A DNA stretch of 64,000 nucleotides from an uncultured Pelagibacteraceae bacterium (GCA_902631135.1 CACOXL010000001.1:1-64000), one strand, 5' to 3'. Shown: positions 54,165 through 64,000, counted from the first letter of the stretch. Notes: a model not told the origin generated them from the letters alone. Program-made: numbers and translations.

Positions 54165-54844
54165 TGAATTGGGACGATAAAGGTTTTTTAATTTCAAAAA
54201 ATAAATACAATGAAAATTCATCAATAGCAGAAATATTTACTGAAGAGTATGGCAAAATCACTGGAATTATTTTTGGTGCTACATCTAAAAAAATTAAGAA
54301 TTATCTTCAAATCGGAAATCATTTACATGTTAACTATATCTCAAAATCAGAGGATAAAATAGGATATTTTAAAATTGAAATTTTTGAGGCTCTATCGCCA
54401 TTTTATTTTGATAATTCAAAAAAATTATCATGTATCATTTCAGCCATGAATTTAATAAAAATTCTTACTGCGGAGCAACAAAAAAATAAAAAGATTTATG
54501 ATCTTATTAAAAAATTTTATCATATTTTAAAATCTAAAAATTGGATAAATAATTATATCTTTTGGGAGTTAGATTTATTTAAAATTGTTGGATATGATTT
54601 AGAATTAAAAGATTTAGTAAATAAAAAAAAGGTAAATAATGAAATTCAATATTATGCACAATCCGCCACAGAATATAAAAGTGTACCTAATTTTTTAATT
54701 GATAAAAATAATAACGAAAATGATTTGAATAATTTATTAAAAGGCTTGAAACTAGTGGGTGATTACTTAGAAAAAACAATCTTAAAACCAAATAATATTA
54801 ATTACCCATTAAGTAGACGACAATTTATAAATAATTTAAAATAA
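54161..54844 (+). CDS. recO: DNA repair protein RecO
   Basis: WDDKGFLISKNKYNENSSIAEIFTEEYGKITGIIFGATSKK; position after rnc. Confidence 0.83.
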   Translation: MMNWDDKGFLISKNKYNENSSIAEIFTEEYGKITGIIFGATSKKIKNYLQIGNHLHVNYISKSEDKIGYFKIEIFEALSPFYFDNSKKLSCIISAMNLIKILTAEQQKNKKIYDLIKKFYHILKSKNWINNYIFWELDLFKIVGYDLELKDLVNKKKVNNEIQYYAQSATEYKSVPNFLIDKNNNENDLNNLLKGLKLVGDYLEKTILKPNNINYPLSRRQFINNLK

Positions 54845-54847
54845 TCA

Positions 54848-55834
54848 TTATAAAATCTGATTTAACCTGTCAGCATAATAGCTTACTATAGCATTTGCCC
54901 CAGCTCTCTTAAATGATATCAAACTTTCTAATATCGCATTTTTATCTATCAAACCTTTGTTAATACTATTACTTAATAAACTATACTCACCTGAAACTTG
55001 GTAAGCCATTACAGGTATTTTGAAATTTTCCTTAACTAATTTAATTATATCCAAATATGGCATTCCTGGTTTAACCATAATCATATCCGCACCTTCTTTT
55101 ATATCCAAAGCAACTTCTCTCAATGCTTCGTTTTTATTTCTAAAATCCATTTGATAATTTTTTTTATCACCTTTTAACAAACCTTTTGAACCTACAGCAT
55201 CTCTAAAAGGACCATAAAAGCTCGAAGCATATTTTACTGCATAAGAAAGAATTTGTATCATTTGAAAATTATTCTTATCTAATGCTTTACGTATTTCTCC
55301 AATTCTTCCATCCATCATGTCAGAAGGGGCAAGAACATCACATCCCATTTGAGCTTGTAAAAGTGATTGATTTACTAAAACTTTAACTGTTTCGTCATTT
55401 AGAATATGACCAGATTTTAATAAACCATCATGACCATGTGATGTATATGGATCTAAAGCAACATCACACATTATTCCAATTTCATTTTTATATCTTTTTT
55501 TGACAAACTGTATTGCTCTACAAACTAGATTATCTTCATTTAATGCTTCAGTACCTAAGTTATTTTTTTTGTTTTTTTCTGTATAAGGAAACAATGCAAT
55601 CATAGGTAAACTATTTCTAATAGCCTTATCAATGATTCTAGATAAGTTATTAATTGTATATCTATATACTTCTGGCATAGATTTGATTTCTTGTTTTTTA
55701 TTTTTACCTTCTATGAGAAATATGGGAAGAATAAAGTCATTCGGTGATAAGCTGTTTTCTTCAATTAATCGTCTAGACCAATCATATTTTCGACTGCGTC
55801 TAAGTCTCAAGCTAGGATATTTTCCTGTAATCAT
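54848..55834 (-). CDS. hemB: Delta-aminolevulinic acid dehydratase (start at 55834)
   Basis: YPSLRLRRSRKYDWSRRLIEENSLSPNDFILPIFL, DVALDPYTSHGHDGLL, DMIMVKPGMPYLDII. Confidence 0.96.
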   Translation of the reverse strand: MITGKYPSLRLRRSRKYDWSRRLIEENSLSPNDFILPIFLIEGKNKKQEIKSMPEVYRYTINNLSRIIDKAIRNSLPMIALFPYTEKNKKNNLGTEALNEDNLVCRAIQFVKKRYKNEIGIMCDVALDPYTSHGHDGLLKSGHILNDETVKVLVNQSLLQAQMGCDVLAPSDMMDGRIGEIRKALDKNNFQMIQILSYAVKYASSFYGPFRDAVGSKGLLKGDKKNYQMDFRNKNEALREVALDIKEGADMIMVKPGMPYLDIIKLVKENFKIPVMAYQVSGEYSLLSNSINKGLIDKNAILESLISFKRAGANAIVSYYADRLNQIL

Positions 55835-55926
55835 CTTTAAAAAATATTTATAATATGCGACAAATGTTATATACAAATATATCTTAAAAAAGATAATAAA
55901 CAATATCAGGAGACAATTAGATACAA

Positions 55927-56517
55927 ATGAATTTAAATTTTAATGATTTTCAGAAACAAGACATTAAGTTTGATATAAAAGAACTTAAAAAGGCTTATAA
56001 TGAAATTTTAAAAATAAGAGACTTTAGTGGACCAGAGGGTATTTCAAACTTTGGGGCAATTTCTTTAACGCAAATACCAGGAGATCCAGATTCAATAAAA
56101 GGTCATAAAGCAAGAGGTGTATTTTGGACAAAACCAGACGGGTCAGGTAAAGAAGTTATTCGAGATGAGAGAATTAATGAAGCTGCTTATTCAGAATTTA
56201 TTGAAGATTATAAAAACACTTACTTTAAAGAAGTATTTGATGTTTTATCTTCTAAATATAAACTTGGTAGAGTAAGAATTTTATTAAAACAACCAAGATC
56301 AACCTTAAGTTGGCATAGAGATCCAGAACCAAGATTACATATTCCAATAATTACTAATCCAGGTTCAATTATGGTAATTGACAATGTTGCAAAACACTTG
56401 CCTGCTGATGGATCAGTTTGGATTACAAATAACACTAAATACCATAATGCTTTTAATGGTGGAGAAGAAAATAGAATACATTTAGTTGCGTGTGTTCTAG
56501 ACCATAAATTTAATTAG
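55927..56517 (+). CDS. Conserved protein, putative 2OG-Fe(II) oxygenase (Asp/Asn hydroxylase-like)
   Basis: LSWHRDPEPRLHIPIITNPG (HxD) and YHNAFNGGEENRIHLVACVL (His + Arg), spaced as in jelly-roll 2OG oxygenases. Confidence 0.6.
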   Translation: MNLNFNDFQKQDIKFDIKELKKAYNEILKIRDFSGPEGISNFGAISLTQIPGDPDSIKGHKARGVFWTKPDGSGKEVIRDERINEAAYSEFIEDYKNTYFKEVFDVLSSKYKLGRVRILLKQPRSTLSWHRDPEPRLHIPIITNPGSIMVIDNVAKHLPADGSVWITNNTKYHNAFNGGEENRIHLVACVLDHKFN

Positions 56518-56518
56518 T

Positions 56519-56944
56519 TTGAAAAAATTATTTATTTCATCGGATCATGCTGGCTTTATTCTCAAAGAAGAAATTAAGAAGAAATTTAAAAGAAAATATT
56601 CCTTTATAGATTTAGGTACTGATAATTCAAAGACCTCCGTAAATTATCCTGATTATGCTCATAAACTTTGTAAAAAAGTATCTAAAAATAGTAAAAATAT
56701 TGGTATTCTAGTTTGCGGATCTGGGATGGGCATGTCCATGGCGGCAAACAGACACAAAAAAATAAGGGCTGCGGTATGTTATTCGGTAAAAAACACAAAA
56801 TTATCTAGATTGCATAACAATGCAAATATTATTACATTAGGATCTAGATTAACAAAAAAAAATATTGCTTTTAAATGTGTAGATGTTTTTGTAAAAACTA
56901 AATTTGAAGGCGGTAGACACAAAAAAAGAGTGAAAAAGATTTGA
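56519..56944 (+). CDS. rpiB: Ribose 5-phosphate isomerase B (TTG start)
   Basis: KKLFISSDHAGFILKEEI, NIGILVCGSGMGMSMAANRHKKIRAAVCYS. Confidence 0.92.
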   Translation: MKKLFISSDHAGFILKEEIKKKFKRKYSFIDLGTDNSKTSVNYPDYAHKLCKKVSKNSKNIGILVCGSGMGMSMAANRHKKIRAAVCYSVKNTKLSRLHNNANIITLGSRLTKKNIAFKCVDVFVKTKFEGGRHKKRVKKI

Positions 56945-56950
56945 GATAAT

Positions 56951-58264
56951 ATGTCAAGTGAAAGTAAATATATAAATTCAAACTATGAAGATTTTTTTGA
57001 AAGAAGTCTTTCAAAAAGTGATCCAGATTTATTTAAAGCTATAAATGACGAGCTTATAAGACAACAGAATCATATTGAGCTTATCGCTTCTGAAAATATA
57101 GTTTCTCAAGCTGTATTAGAAGCACAAGGATCAGTGTTGACAAACAAATATGCTGAAGGATATCCAGGGAAAAGATATTATAATGGTTGCGAGCATGTTG
57201 ATGTCGCTGAGCAACTAGCATTAGATAGAATTAAAAAACTTTTCAATTGTAAATATGCAAATGTTCAACCTCATTCTGGAGCACAAGCCAATGGTGCTGT
57301 TTTTTTAGCTCTATTGAAACCGAATGATACATTTATGGGAATGAGTTTAAATTCAGGTGGACATATTACTCATGGGTTAAAAATATCAATGTCTGGTAAA
57401 TGGTTTAATGCAATTAGTTACGATGTAGACAAAAAATCTGAACTTATTGATTATGATAATGTTGAAAAACTTGCACTAGAACACAAACCAAAACTTATTA
57501 TTGCAGGTGGAAGTGCATATTCAAGAGTAATTGATTTTAAAAGATTTAGAGAAATTGCTGATAAAGTTGGAGCGTATCTAATGGTCGATATGGCGCATTT
57601 TTCTGGACTAGTTGCTGGTAAAGGCTATCCTAATCCATGTGACTATGCACATGTAGTAACTTCAACTACACACAAAGTTTTTAGAAGTGCTAGAGGTGGT
57701 ATTATTTTATCAAACGATTTAGATTTAGGAAAAAAATTTGATACAGCAGTATTTCCTGGTTACCAAGGTGGACCTTTAATGCATATTATTGCAGCTAAAG
57801 CCGCAGGTTTTTTTGAGGCATTAAAACCTGAATTTCAAACTTATATAAAAAATGTTTTAGCTAATGCGAAAATTTTAGCGGAAACTTTAAAAAATAATGG
57901 CTTTAAAATTTACTCTGGTGGTACAGATACTCACTTAATGTTGGTTGATTTAAGACCATTTAATGTAAAAGGAAATATAGCTGCAGAAAGTTTATGTAGA
58001 GCAAATATTACTTGTAATAAAAATGGAATTCCATTTGACACAGAAAAACCTATGATTACATCAGGAATAAGATTAGGTTCTCAAGCTGCAACTACGAGAG
58101 GTTTTGGTTTAAAAGAATTTGAAAAAGTTGGCAACATGATAACAAAAGTAATTAAAGGATTATCTGAAAATCCAGAGGACAATAGTAAAGTGGAAAATGA
58201 AGTTAGAAATGAAGTTGTAGACTTATGTTCTAATTTTCCAATTTATAAAAACTTAAATAAATGA
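56951..58264 (+). CDS. glyA: Serine hydroxymethyltransferase
   Basis: [63 protein letters not shown]. Confidence 0.98.
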   Translation: MSSESKYINSNYEDFFERSLSKSDPDLFKAINDELIRQQNHIELIASENIVSQAVLEAQGSVLTNKYAEGYPGKRYYNGCEHVDVAEQLALDRIKKLFNCKYANVQPHSGAQANGAVFLALLKPNDTFMGMSLNSGGHITHGLKISMSGKWFNAISYDVDKKSELIDYDNVEKLALEHKPKLIIAGGSAYSRVIDFKRFREIADKVGAYLMVDMAHFSGLVAGKGYPNPCDYAHVVTSTTHKVFRSARGGIILSNDLDLGKKFDTAVFPGYQGGPLMHIIAAKAAGFFEALKPEFQTYIKNVLANAKILAETLKNNGFKIYSGGTDTHLMLVDLRPFNVKGNIAAESLCRANITCNKNGIPFDTEKPMITSGIRLGSQAATTRGFGLKEFEKVGNMITKVIKGLSENPEDNSKVENEVRNEVVDLCSNFPIYKNLNK

Positions 58265-58719
58265 TTTGTTCCATATGTAAAAAGGGGGAAACCTCAGTTG
58301 TAGACTCACGTCCAACTGAAGACGGCACAGCTATAAGAAGAAGAAGACTGTGTGTTTGCGGGGCTAGATTCACGACATTTGAGAGAGTTCAGTATAGAGA
58401 AATAATGGTAATAAAAAAAAATGGACGAAAATCAGCATTCGATAGAGATAAATTAGCAAAATCAATTTTTATCGCATTAAAGAAAAGACCAATTGATACA
58501 GAAACAACAGAAAAATTTATAAGTCGAATTTCTAGATCTCTAGAAGAATTAGGACAGAGCGAAATATCAACTAACACAATTGGAACTATGGTTATGGAAG
58601 GTCTAAAAGATCTCGATCCAGTAGCTTATGTTAGATTTGCATCAGTTTATAGAAATTTTAGAGAAGAGAAAGATTTTGTACAATTTGTGGACAAACTGGA
58701 TGTCTACAAAAAAAGATAA
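58261..58719 (+). CDS. nrdR: Transcriptional repressor NrdR
   Basis: [35 protein letters not shown]-cone domain [20 protein letters not shown]. Confidence 0.95.
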   Translation: MICSICKKGETSVVDSRPTEDGTAIRRRRLCVCGARFTTFERVQYREIMVIKKNGRKSAFDRDKLAKSIFIALKKRPIDTETTEKFISRISRSLEELGQSEISTNTIGTMVMEGLKDLDPVAYVRFASVYRNFREEKDFVQFVDKLDVYKKR

Positions 58720-59806
58720 TTATTCATTTAAAGATAAAAAATACATGAAACTCGCTATAGGCTTAGCGAGGGCAAGAAAAGGATTAACAGGTGAAAATCC
58801 TTCTGTAGGCTGTGTAATAGTTAAAAACGATAAGATTATATCAATAGGTCAGACAGGCTATAAAGGTCGGCCCCATGCAGAGTCAAATGCGATAAGAAAT
58901 TCATTTCAAAATTTAGAAGGCTCAAAAATGTATGTAACACTTGAACCTTGTAGTCATTATGGAAAAACACCACCTTGCACAAAAAGTATTATTAAAAGTG
59001 GTATTAAAGAAGTTATATATTCAATAGATGATATAGATAAAAAAGTAAAAGGTAAAAGTTTTAAAATCTTAAAAAACAACAAGATCAAAGTTAAAAGAGG
59101 AATTTTAAAAAAGGAGACTAATGAACTCTACAATTCTTATTTTATTAATAGAAAGTATAAATTACCTTTCGTAACAGCAAAAATTGCAATTTCAAAAAAT
59201 AGACTTATTTATAGTGAAGGAACAAAAAGAATTACTAATCAAATTTCTGATAAGATATCTCATTATTTGAGATTTAAAAATGATGCTATAATGATTTCAA
59301 GTAAGACTTTGAATATTGATAATCCAAAATTAGATTGTCGATTAAAAGGTTTTGAAAATTTTTCACCTAAAAGAATTATTTTAGATAGAGATTTGGATAT
59401 AAATCTTAATACTAATATTTTTAAATCATCAAATAAAAATAATACAATTATATTTTATAATTCATCAAATAATTATAAAATAAGAATTTTAAAAAAAAAA
59501 GGGATCATTCTTATTAAAAGTAAATTAGATAACAAAAAAAGATTTGATTTAAGAATTATTAAAAAAAAACTATTTTCATTAGGGATAAGAAATCTATTGA
59601 TTGAGGGTGGTGACAAATTGACAAAAATTATGCTTGATAACAAGTTAATTGATCAATTTTACTTGTTTAAAAGTCCTAAAAATTTATCAAAGATTAAGAA
59701 TTATGTAATTTTTACCTCATATGATATTTTAAAGAATAAATATAAAATCAAATCAAAAATTACCTCAAACCTAGCCAAAGACAATATTACCATTTATAAA
59801 CAATAG
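58700..59806 (+). CDS. ribD: Riboflavin biosynthesis deaminase/reductase (start at 58700)
   Basis: [48 protein letters not shown]. Confidence 0.94.
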   Translation: MSTKKDNYSFKDKKYMKLAIGLARARKGLTGENPSVGCVIVKNDKIISIGQTGYKGRPHAESNAIRNSFQNLEGSKMYVTLEPCSHYGKTPPCTKSIIKSGIKEVIYSIDDIDKKVKGKSFKILKNNKIKVKRGILKKETNELYNSYFINRKYKLPFVTAKIAISKNRLIYSEGTKRITNQISDKISHYLRFKNDAIMISSKTLNIDNPKLDCRLKGFENFSPKRIILDRDLDINLNTNIFKSSNKNNTIIFYNSSNNYKIRILKKKGIILIKSKLDNKKRFDLRIIKKKLFSLGIRNLLIEGGDKLTKIMLDNKLIDQFYLFKSPKNLSKIKNYVIFTSYDILKNKYKIKSKITSNLAKDNITIYKQ

Positions 59807-59807
59807 T

Positions 59808-60401
59808 ATGTTTAACGGAATTATTTTTAACAAAGGTATAATTAAAAAAATTATAAAAAGACCTAAAGGCATTAATGTCTTTATAAGATCTGATATTAAA
59901 TTATCTAAAAAAGATGTAGGTGTTTCAGTTGCTTGTGATGGTGTTTGTTTAACGTTAATTTCAATTAAAAAAAAAGTTATGGAATTTTATCTTTCAAACG
60001 AAACAATTGAAAGATCAAAATTTAAATATCTAAAGTTAAATGATCAAATAAATTTAGAATTACCGCTAAAGTATGGACAGAAAATATCAGGTCACATATG
60101 TCAAGGACATGTAGATACTGTCGGTAAAATTATAAATATTAAAAAGGTGGATAAATCTTATCTTTTTGATTTTGATTTAAATTTTAAAGAAAGAAAAAAT
60201 ATTATTGATAAAGCTTCGATATGTGTAAACGGTATTTCATTGACTATATCCAAAGTAACAAAAAAAGGTTTTCAAATCTGGGTAATTCCACATACATTTA
60301 AATTAACAAATTTATCTAAATTAAAAAAAGGAAGTTTAGTCAATATTGAAATAGACATTCTTTCTAAATATGTAAAAAAATTTATAAATGATAAAAAGTA
60401 A
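59808..60401 (+). CDS. ribE: Riboflavin synthase alpha subunit
   Basis: Duplicated lumazine-binding domains: VACDGVCLTLI and ICVNGISLTIS; GHICQGHVDTVGKI. Confidence 0.94.
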   Translation: MFNGIIFNKGIIKKIIKRPKGINVFIRSDIKLSKKDVGVSVACDGVCLTLISIKKKVMEFYLSNETIERSKFKYLKLNDQINLELPLKYGQKISGHICQGHVDTVGKIINIKKVDKSYLFDFDLNFKERKNIIDKASICVNGISLTISKVTKKGFQIWVIPHTFKLTNLSKLKKGSLVNIEIDILSKYVKKFINDKK

Positions 60402-61488
60402 TTACACCTCCATAGAATCAATTATTAACGTCGCAAAAAAAGGTGGTATGTTTATTTTAGTTGATGATGAAAAAAGAGAAAATGAAGGTGATCTAGTGAT
60501 TTCAACGTCAGACAGTAATGCTAAAAATATTAATTTTATGGCAAAATATGGAAGGGGATTAATTTGTTTAGCTTTAGATAGTTTACAAGCTAAAAGATTA
60601 AATTTATCACTCATGTCACCAATCAACCAGTCAAGAAATAAAACTGCTTTTACTATTTCTATTGAAGCTAAAAAGGGTATTACAACAGGTATATCTGCAA
60701 AGGATAGAGCTAGAACCATCAAAATTGCCTCAAAAAAAAATGTAAACAAAAAAGAAATTGTATCTCCTGGACATGTTTTTCCAATTATTGCAAAAGATGG
60801 TGGAGTTTTAGTTAGAGCTGGTCACACTGAAGCATCAGTTGATATTTCAAAGTTAGCAAAAAAAAATAATTCAGCTGTTATATGTGAAATTATGAATGAA
60901 GATGGAACAATGGCTAAAGGCCAAGATTTATTTAATTTCGCAAAAAAACACAAATTAAAAATTGGAAAAATTGAAGACCTGATTTCTTATAGATTAAAAA
61001 AAGAAAAATTGATTAGATTAAAAAAATCTTCAGATATTAAAGTTAAAAAACAAAAATATAAAATTAAAATTTATGAAAATTTACTAGATGGATCTGAACA
61101 TTTTGCACTTGTTAAAGGATCTGTAAAAAAAGGAATTATACCACGTGTTAGAGTAATTTCTTCAAATGTTGTAAAAAATTATCTTATTAATCAAAGATTA
61201 CCTAATTCATTTAATAAGACTCTTAATTATTTTAAAAAATTCAATAATTGTGTTCTAATTTTTATAAAAGACACAAATCTTAAATCAGTTACACAAACTC
61301 TAAAAGATTATAAGAATAAGAATTTTTATAAAAAAGGAAATGATAAATTAATAAGAAATTATGGAATTGGTGCTCAAATTATTAAAGATTTAAAGATTAA
61401 AAAAATGATTTTAATTACAAAGTCTCCAAAAAAGGTTATTGGATTAGAAGGTTTTGATATAAAAATAACTAAACAAGAATTAATTTAA
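60388..61488 (+). CDS. 3,4-dihydroxy-2-butanone-4-phosphate synthase with degenerate GTP cyclohydrolase II-like domain (RibBX-like)
   Basis: DHBPS motifs VDDEKRENEGDLVIS, TTGISAKDRARTI, PGHVFPIIAKDGGVLVRAGHTEASVD; C-terminal half lacks GCH II zinc-cysteine motif. Confidence 0.93.
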   Translation: MIKSNYTSIESIINVAKKGGMFILVDDEKRENEGDLVISTSDSNAKNINFMAKYGRGLICLALDSLQAKRLNLSLMSPINQSRNKTAFTISIEAKKGITTGISAKDRARTIKIASKKNVNKKEIVSPGHVFPIIAKDGGVLVRAGHTEASVDISKLAKKNNSAVICEIMNEDGTMAKGQDLFNFAKKHKLKIGKIEDLISYRLKKEKLIRLKKSSDIKVKKQKYKIKIYENLLDGSEHFALVKGSVKKGIIPRVRVISSNVVKNYLINQRLPNSFNKTLNYFKKFNNCVLIFIKDTNLKSVTQTLKDYKNKNFYKKGNDKLIRNYGIGAQIIKDLKIKKMILITKSPKKVIGLEGFDIKITKQELI

Positions 61489-61877
61489 TGAAAAAAAAAA
61501 TTTTAATTGTAAGTGCAAATTATTACAAGGATATTTCTAATGGCTTACTATCAAGCGCTTTAAGATTGATCCCAAAAAAATCTAAAATTAATATAATAAA
61601 TGTTCCAGGTGTTTTTGAAATACCAGTAACAATTTCAAGAAACATAAAAAAATTTGATGGATTTATTGCTCTTGGATGTGTAATAAAAGGACAAACTCCA
61701 CATTTTGATTTTATATCGCAAGCTTCAACTCAAGCTATTATGAATTTATCAATAGACTCAAAAAAACCAATTGGAAACGGGATAATAACCTGTTTGAACA
61801 TGAATCAAGCAAAAGCAAGAAAAAAAAAAGGTGCTGAGGCTGCGAATGCTATAATTTCAGTTTTATCACAAAAATGA
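61488..61877 (+). CDS. ribH: 6,7-dimethyl-8-ribityllumazine synthase
   Basis: NVPGVFEIPVTISRNIKKFDGFIALGCVIKGQTPHFDFIS. Confidence 0.94.
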   Translation: MKKKILIVSANYYKDISNGLLSSALRLIPKKSKINIINVPGVFEIPVTISRNIKKFDGFIALGCVIKGQTPHFDFISQASTQAIMNLSIDSKKPIGNGIITCLNMNQAKARKKKGAEAANAIISVLSQK

Positions 61878-62278
61878 AAAGTTCTTACAGTCCAAAGAAC
61901 AATCCTAGAGTAATAATCATTCAAAAATTATATGGTAACTTTTTAAATAATGATGAAAAATTAGAATTTCCCAAACATAGATTTAAAAAGTTTATAAAAG
62001 ATATAGTTTGTGGAACAATTGAACGAAATGAGATATTAACAGAAGAATTAGATAAAAATTTAGGAAAAGAATTTAAATTTAATAATTTAGATAGATTATT
62101 CCAAGTTATTTTAAAATCTGCTACTTATGAATTATTGTATAAACCTAATGTGTCAATTAACATTATAATTAAAGAATATCTTGATGCTTCTAATTTTTTC
62201 TTAGAAGATTCACAAACTAAGTACCTGAATGCTTTATTAGATAATATAGCAAAAAAAATAAGATCAACTAATGCATGA
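61874..62278 (+). CDS. nusB: Transcription antitermination protein NusB
   Basis: Position between ribH and thiL; LFQVILKSATYELLYKPNVSINIIIKEYLDASNFF...KYLNALLDNIAKKIR. Confidence 0.88.
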   Translation: MKSSYSPKNNPRVIIIQKLYGNFLNNDEKLEFPKHRFKKFIKDIVCGTIERNEILTEELDKNLGKEFKFNNLDRLFQVILKSATYELLYKPNVSINIIIKEYLDASNFFLEDSQTKYLNALLDNIAKKIRSTNA

Positions 62279-63230
62279 GTTTGAAATTATAAAGAAATAT
62301 TTTTCTAAATTATCTTTAGATAACAAAAGTTCTTTAAATTTGAATGATGATGTTTTTTTTGATAAATCGAGAAAATTAATTATCTCTACTGATACATACG
62401 TTGAAGGTGTCCATTTTATTAATTTTAATAACCCTGATCTTGTTATAAAAAAAATTATTAGATCGTCAATTTCTGATTTAATATGTAAGGGTGTTAATCC
62501 TAAATATTATTTTATATCAGGTTCTGGGAATAACAATCTGTTCTCTAAAAAAAATCTTAAGTTAATTACAAAATCACTTAAACAAGAGCAAAATAAATAC
62601 TCAATTTTTTTATGTGGAGGTGATACTGTATTTTCTAACAAGTTAAGCTTTACAATTACATCTGTAGGTTTTTCAAAAAGAATAGTTTTTAGAAACAAAG
62701 CCAGACTAAATGATGACATTTATGTAACAGGAAATTTGGGTGATAGTTTTATTGGACTAATGGTTTTAAAAAAAAGGATCACTTTAAACAAATATTTAAA
62801 TAAATACTTTATAAATAAATATTATCATCCTGATTTACAAATTAATTTATCTAAAAAACTATTATCGTTTGCTAATACATCTATAGATATTTCAGATGGT
62901 TTAATAAGTGATTTAGAAAAAATGATTAATAATCAAAAACTTTCTTACAAATTATATTTAAAAAATATTCCTGTTTCAAAAAATCTTAATAAATTAATTA
63001 GTGCAAAGATTATTAAGAAGATATCATCGATATCTCGTGGAGATGATTATCAAATATTATTTACAGCTAGTCCTTCAAAATCTAGAATCATCTTTAAAAC
63101 AAGTAGATCTTTAGGCATTAAGATTTCTAAAATAGGAAAAATTTGTAATCACTTTCAAAAACCTCAAATTTTTAATGAAAAAAATGAGATAATTGCCCTC
63201 AAAAATAAAGGTTATTTTCATAAATTTTAA
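62271..63230 (+). CDS. thiL: Thiamine-monophosphate kinase
   Basis: LNDDVFFDKSRKLIISTDTYVEGVHF, IFLCGGDTVFSNKLSFTITSVG, TSIDISDGLISDLEKM. Confidence 0.92.
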   Translation: MHEFEIIKKYFSKLSLDNKSSLNLNDDVFFDKSRKLIISTDTYVEGVHFINFNNPDLVIKKIIRSSISDLICKGVNPKYYFISGSGNNNLFSKKNLKLITKSLKQEQNKYSIFLCGGDTVFSNKLSFTITSVGFSKRIVFRNKARLNDDIYVTGNLGDSFIGLMVLKKRITLNKYLNKYFINKYYHPDLQINLSKKLLSFANTSIDISDGLISDLEKMINNQKLSYKLYLKNIPVSKNLNKLISAKIIKKISSISRGDDYQILFTASPSKSRIIFKTSRSLGIKISKIGKICNHFQKPQIFNEKNEIIALKNKGYFHKF

Positions 63231-63311
63231 AAGTTAATCGTTGCGTTTTATAGCTTTTTTTGTATTGTCCGGTTTTTAAAACTAACAACCAACAACTTAA
63301 TTAAGGTTAAT

Positions 63312-64000
63312 ATGAGCTCAACAGTAGAAACTATACTTTTATATACAATCGCAGCAGGTTTTTTATCAATCGTCTATGGATATTTTACAGGGAAAAATAT
63401 TTTAAATTCAAGTGCAGGCAATTCAAAGATGCAAGATATTGCTTCTGCTATTCAAATTGGAGCTAAAGCTTATTTAGCTAGACAATATAAAACAATAGCA
63501 ATTGTGGGTATTGTTGTTTTGATTATAGTTAGTTTTGCCTTTAGTACTTTAGTGGGATTAGGTTATCTAATTGGTGCAACTTTATCTGGAATTGCAGGCT
63601 ATGTTGGGATGCTAGTTTCTGTTCAAGCAAATGTAAGAACTGCTGAAGCCTCTCGAAAAGGTTTGGCTAATGGTCTTTCTGTTGCATTTAAATCTGGAGC
63701 TGTTACTGGAATGCTAGTAGCTGGTTTAGCTTTATTATCAATTGCTGTTTATTATTATTTATTGTTAAAATTCAATATTGATGAAAGAGAAATTGTAAAT
63801 GCTCTTGTAGCATTAGGTTTTGGTGCATCTTTAATTTCAATTTTTGCTAGATTAGGCGGAGGAATTTTTACAAAAGGAGCTGATGTTGGAGCTGATTTAG
63901 TTGGAAAAGTTGAAGCAGGAATACCAGAGGACGATCCAAGAAACCCAGCAGTGATTGCTGACAATGTTGGTGATAACGTTGGTGATTGCGCAGGTATGGC
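63312..64000 (+). CDS. hppA: Membrane-bound proton-translocating pyrophosphatase (3' truncated by window end)
   Basis: My translation from ATG 63312: [23 protein letters not shown]...[49 protein letters not shown]. Not in the ORF track because no stop lies in the window. Confidence 0.97.
   Translation, partial: MSSTVETILLYTIAAGFLSIVYGYFTGKNILNSSAGNSKMQDIASAIQIGAKAYLARQYKTIAIVGIVVLIIVSFAFSTLVGLGYLIGATLSGIAGYVGMLVSVQANVRTAEASRKGLANGLSVAFKSGAVTGMLVAGLALLSIAVYYYLLLKFNIDEREIVNALVALGFGASLISIFARLGGGIFTKGADVGADLVGKVEAGIPEDDPRNPAVIADNVGDNVGDCAGM

Noticed and set aside
56500-56960. Glycine or SAM riboswitch upstream of glyA
   Set aside because: rpiB ends 6 nt before glyA, so no leader exists there.
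58700-58760. FMN riboswitch upstream of ribD
   Set aside because: ribD start overlaps nrdR by 20 nt; there is no leader space and no FMN-riboswitch-like sequence seen.
63755-63964. Minus-strand 69-aa ORF near the window end
   Set aside because: Antisense to hppA, which I translated on the plus strand from 63312.
1-64000. CRISPR array, prophage, transposon, toxin-antitoxin or defence island
   Set aside because: No direct-repeat/spacer pattern, no integrase/transposase/phage proteins and no defence-type genes seen; almost every ORF of size is a recognised core gene.

Overview
The window is AT-rich, very compact and almost entirely coding. Gene content, order and composition look like a SAR11/Pelagibacterales-type alphaproteobacterium; this is inferred from recognition, not a database search. 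Three blocks stand out. (1) About 1-19.5 kb: 3' part of rpoC, then rpsL-rpsG-fusA, the S10-spc-alpha ribosomal protein supercluster, secY, adk, rpoA and rplQ. (2) About 19.5-47.5 kb: housekeeping and metabolic genes (rluC-like, lipB, mgtE, panC, galU, ugd, ridA-like, topA, plsY, pyrC-like, pyrB, ruvX, gatCAB, O-methyltransferase, trhO, MATE, nuclease), an amino-acid-type ABC permease plus binding protein, heterotetrameric sarcosine oxidase soxBDAG, one tRNA-Ser(GCU) and a lytic transglycosylase. (3) About 47.5-64 kb: dapA, smpB, folK, RSH (rel/spoT), pyrE, pdxJ, acpS, lepB, rnc, recO, hemB, a probable 2OG-Fe(II) oxygenase, rpiB, glyA, nrdR, riboflavin genes, nusB, thiL and the start of hppA. 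I found no CRISPR array, prophage, transposon, defence island or clearly new multi-gene system. The observations most worth following up are a short RSH protein lacking the usual helical/zinc-finger region, a RibBX-like protein with a degenerate GTP cyclohydrolase II half, a dihydroorotase homologue without its metal-binding HxH motif, local absence of rpmD, era and tuf, a structured leader candidate upstream of rpsL, an NrdR with a shortened zinc knuckle, an uncharacterised putative 2OG oxygenase, and convergent gene junctions with no room for terminators.
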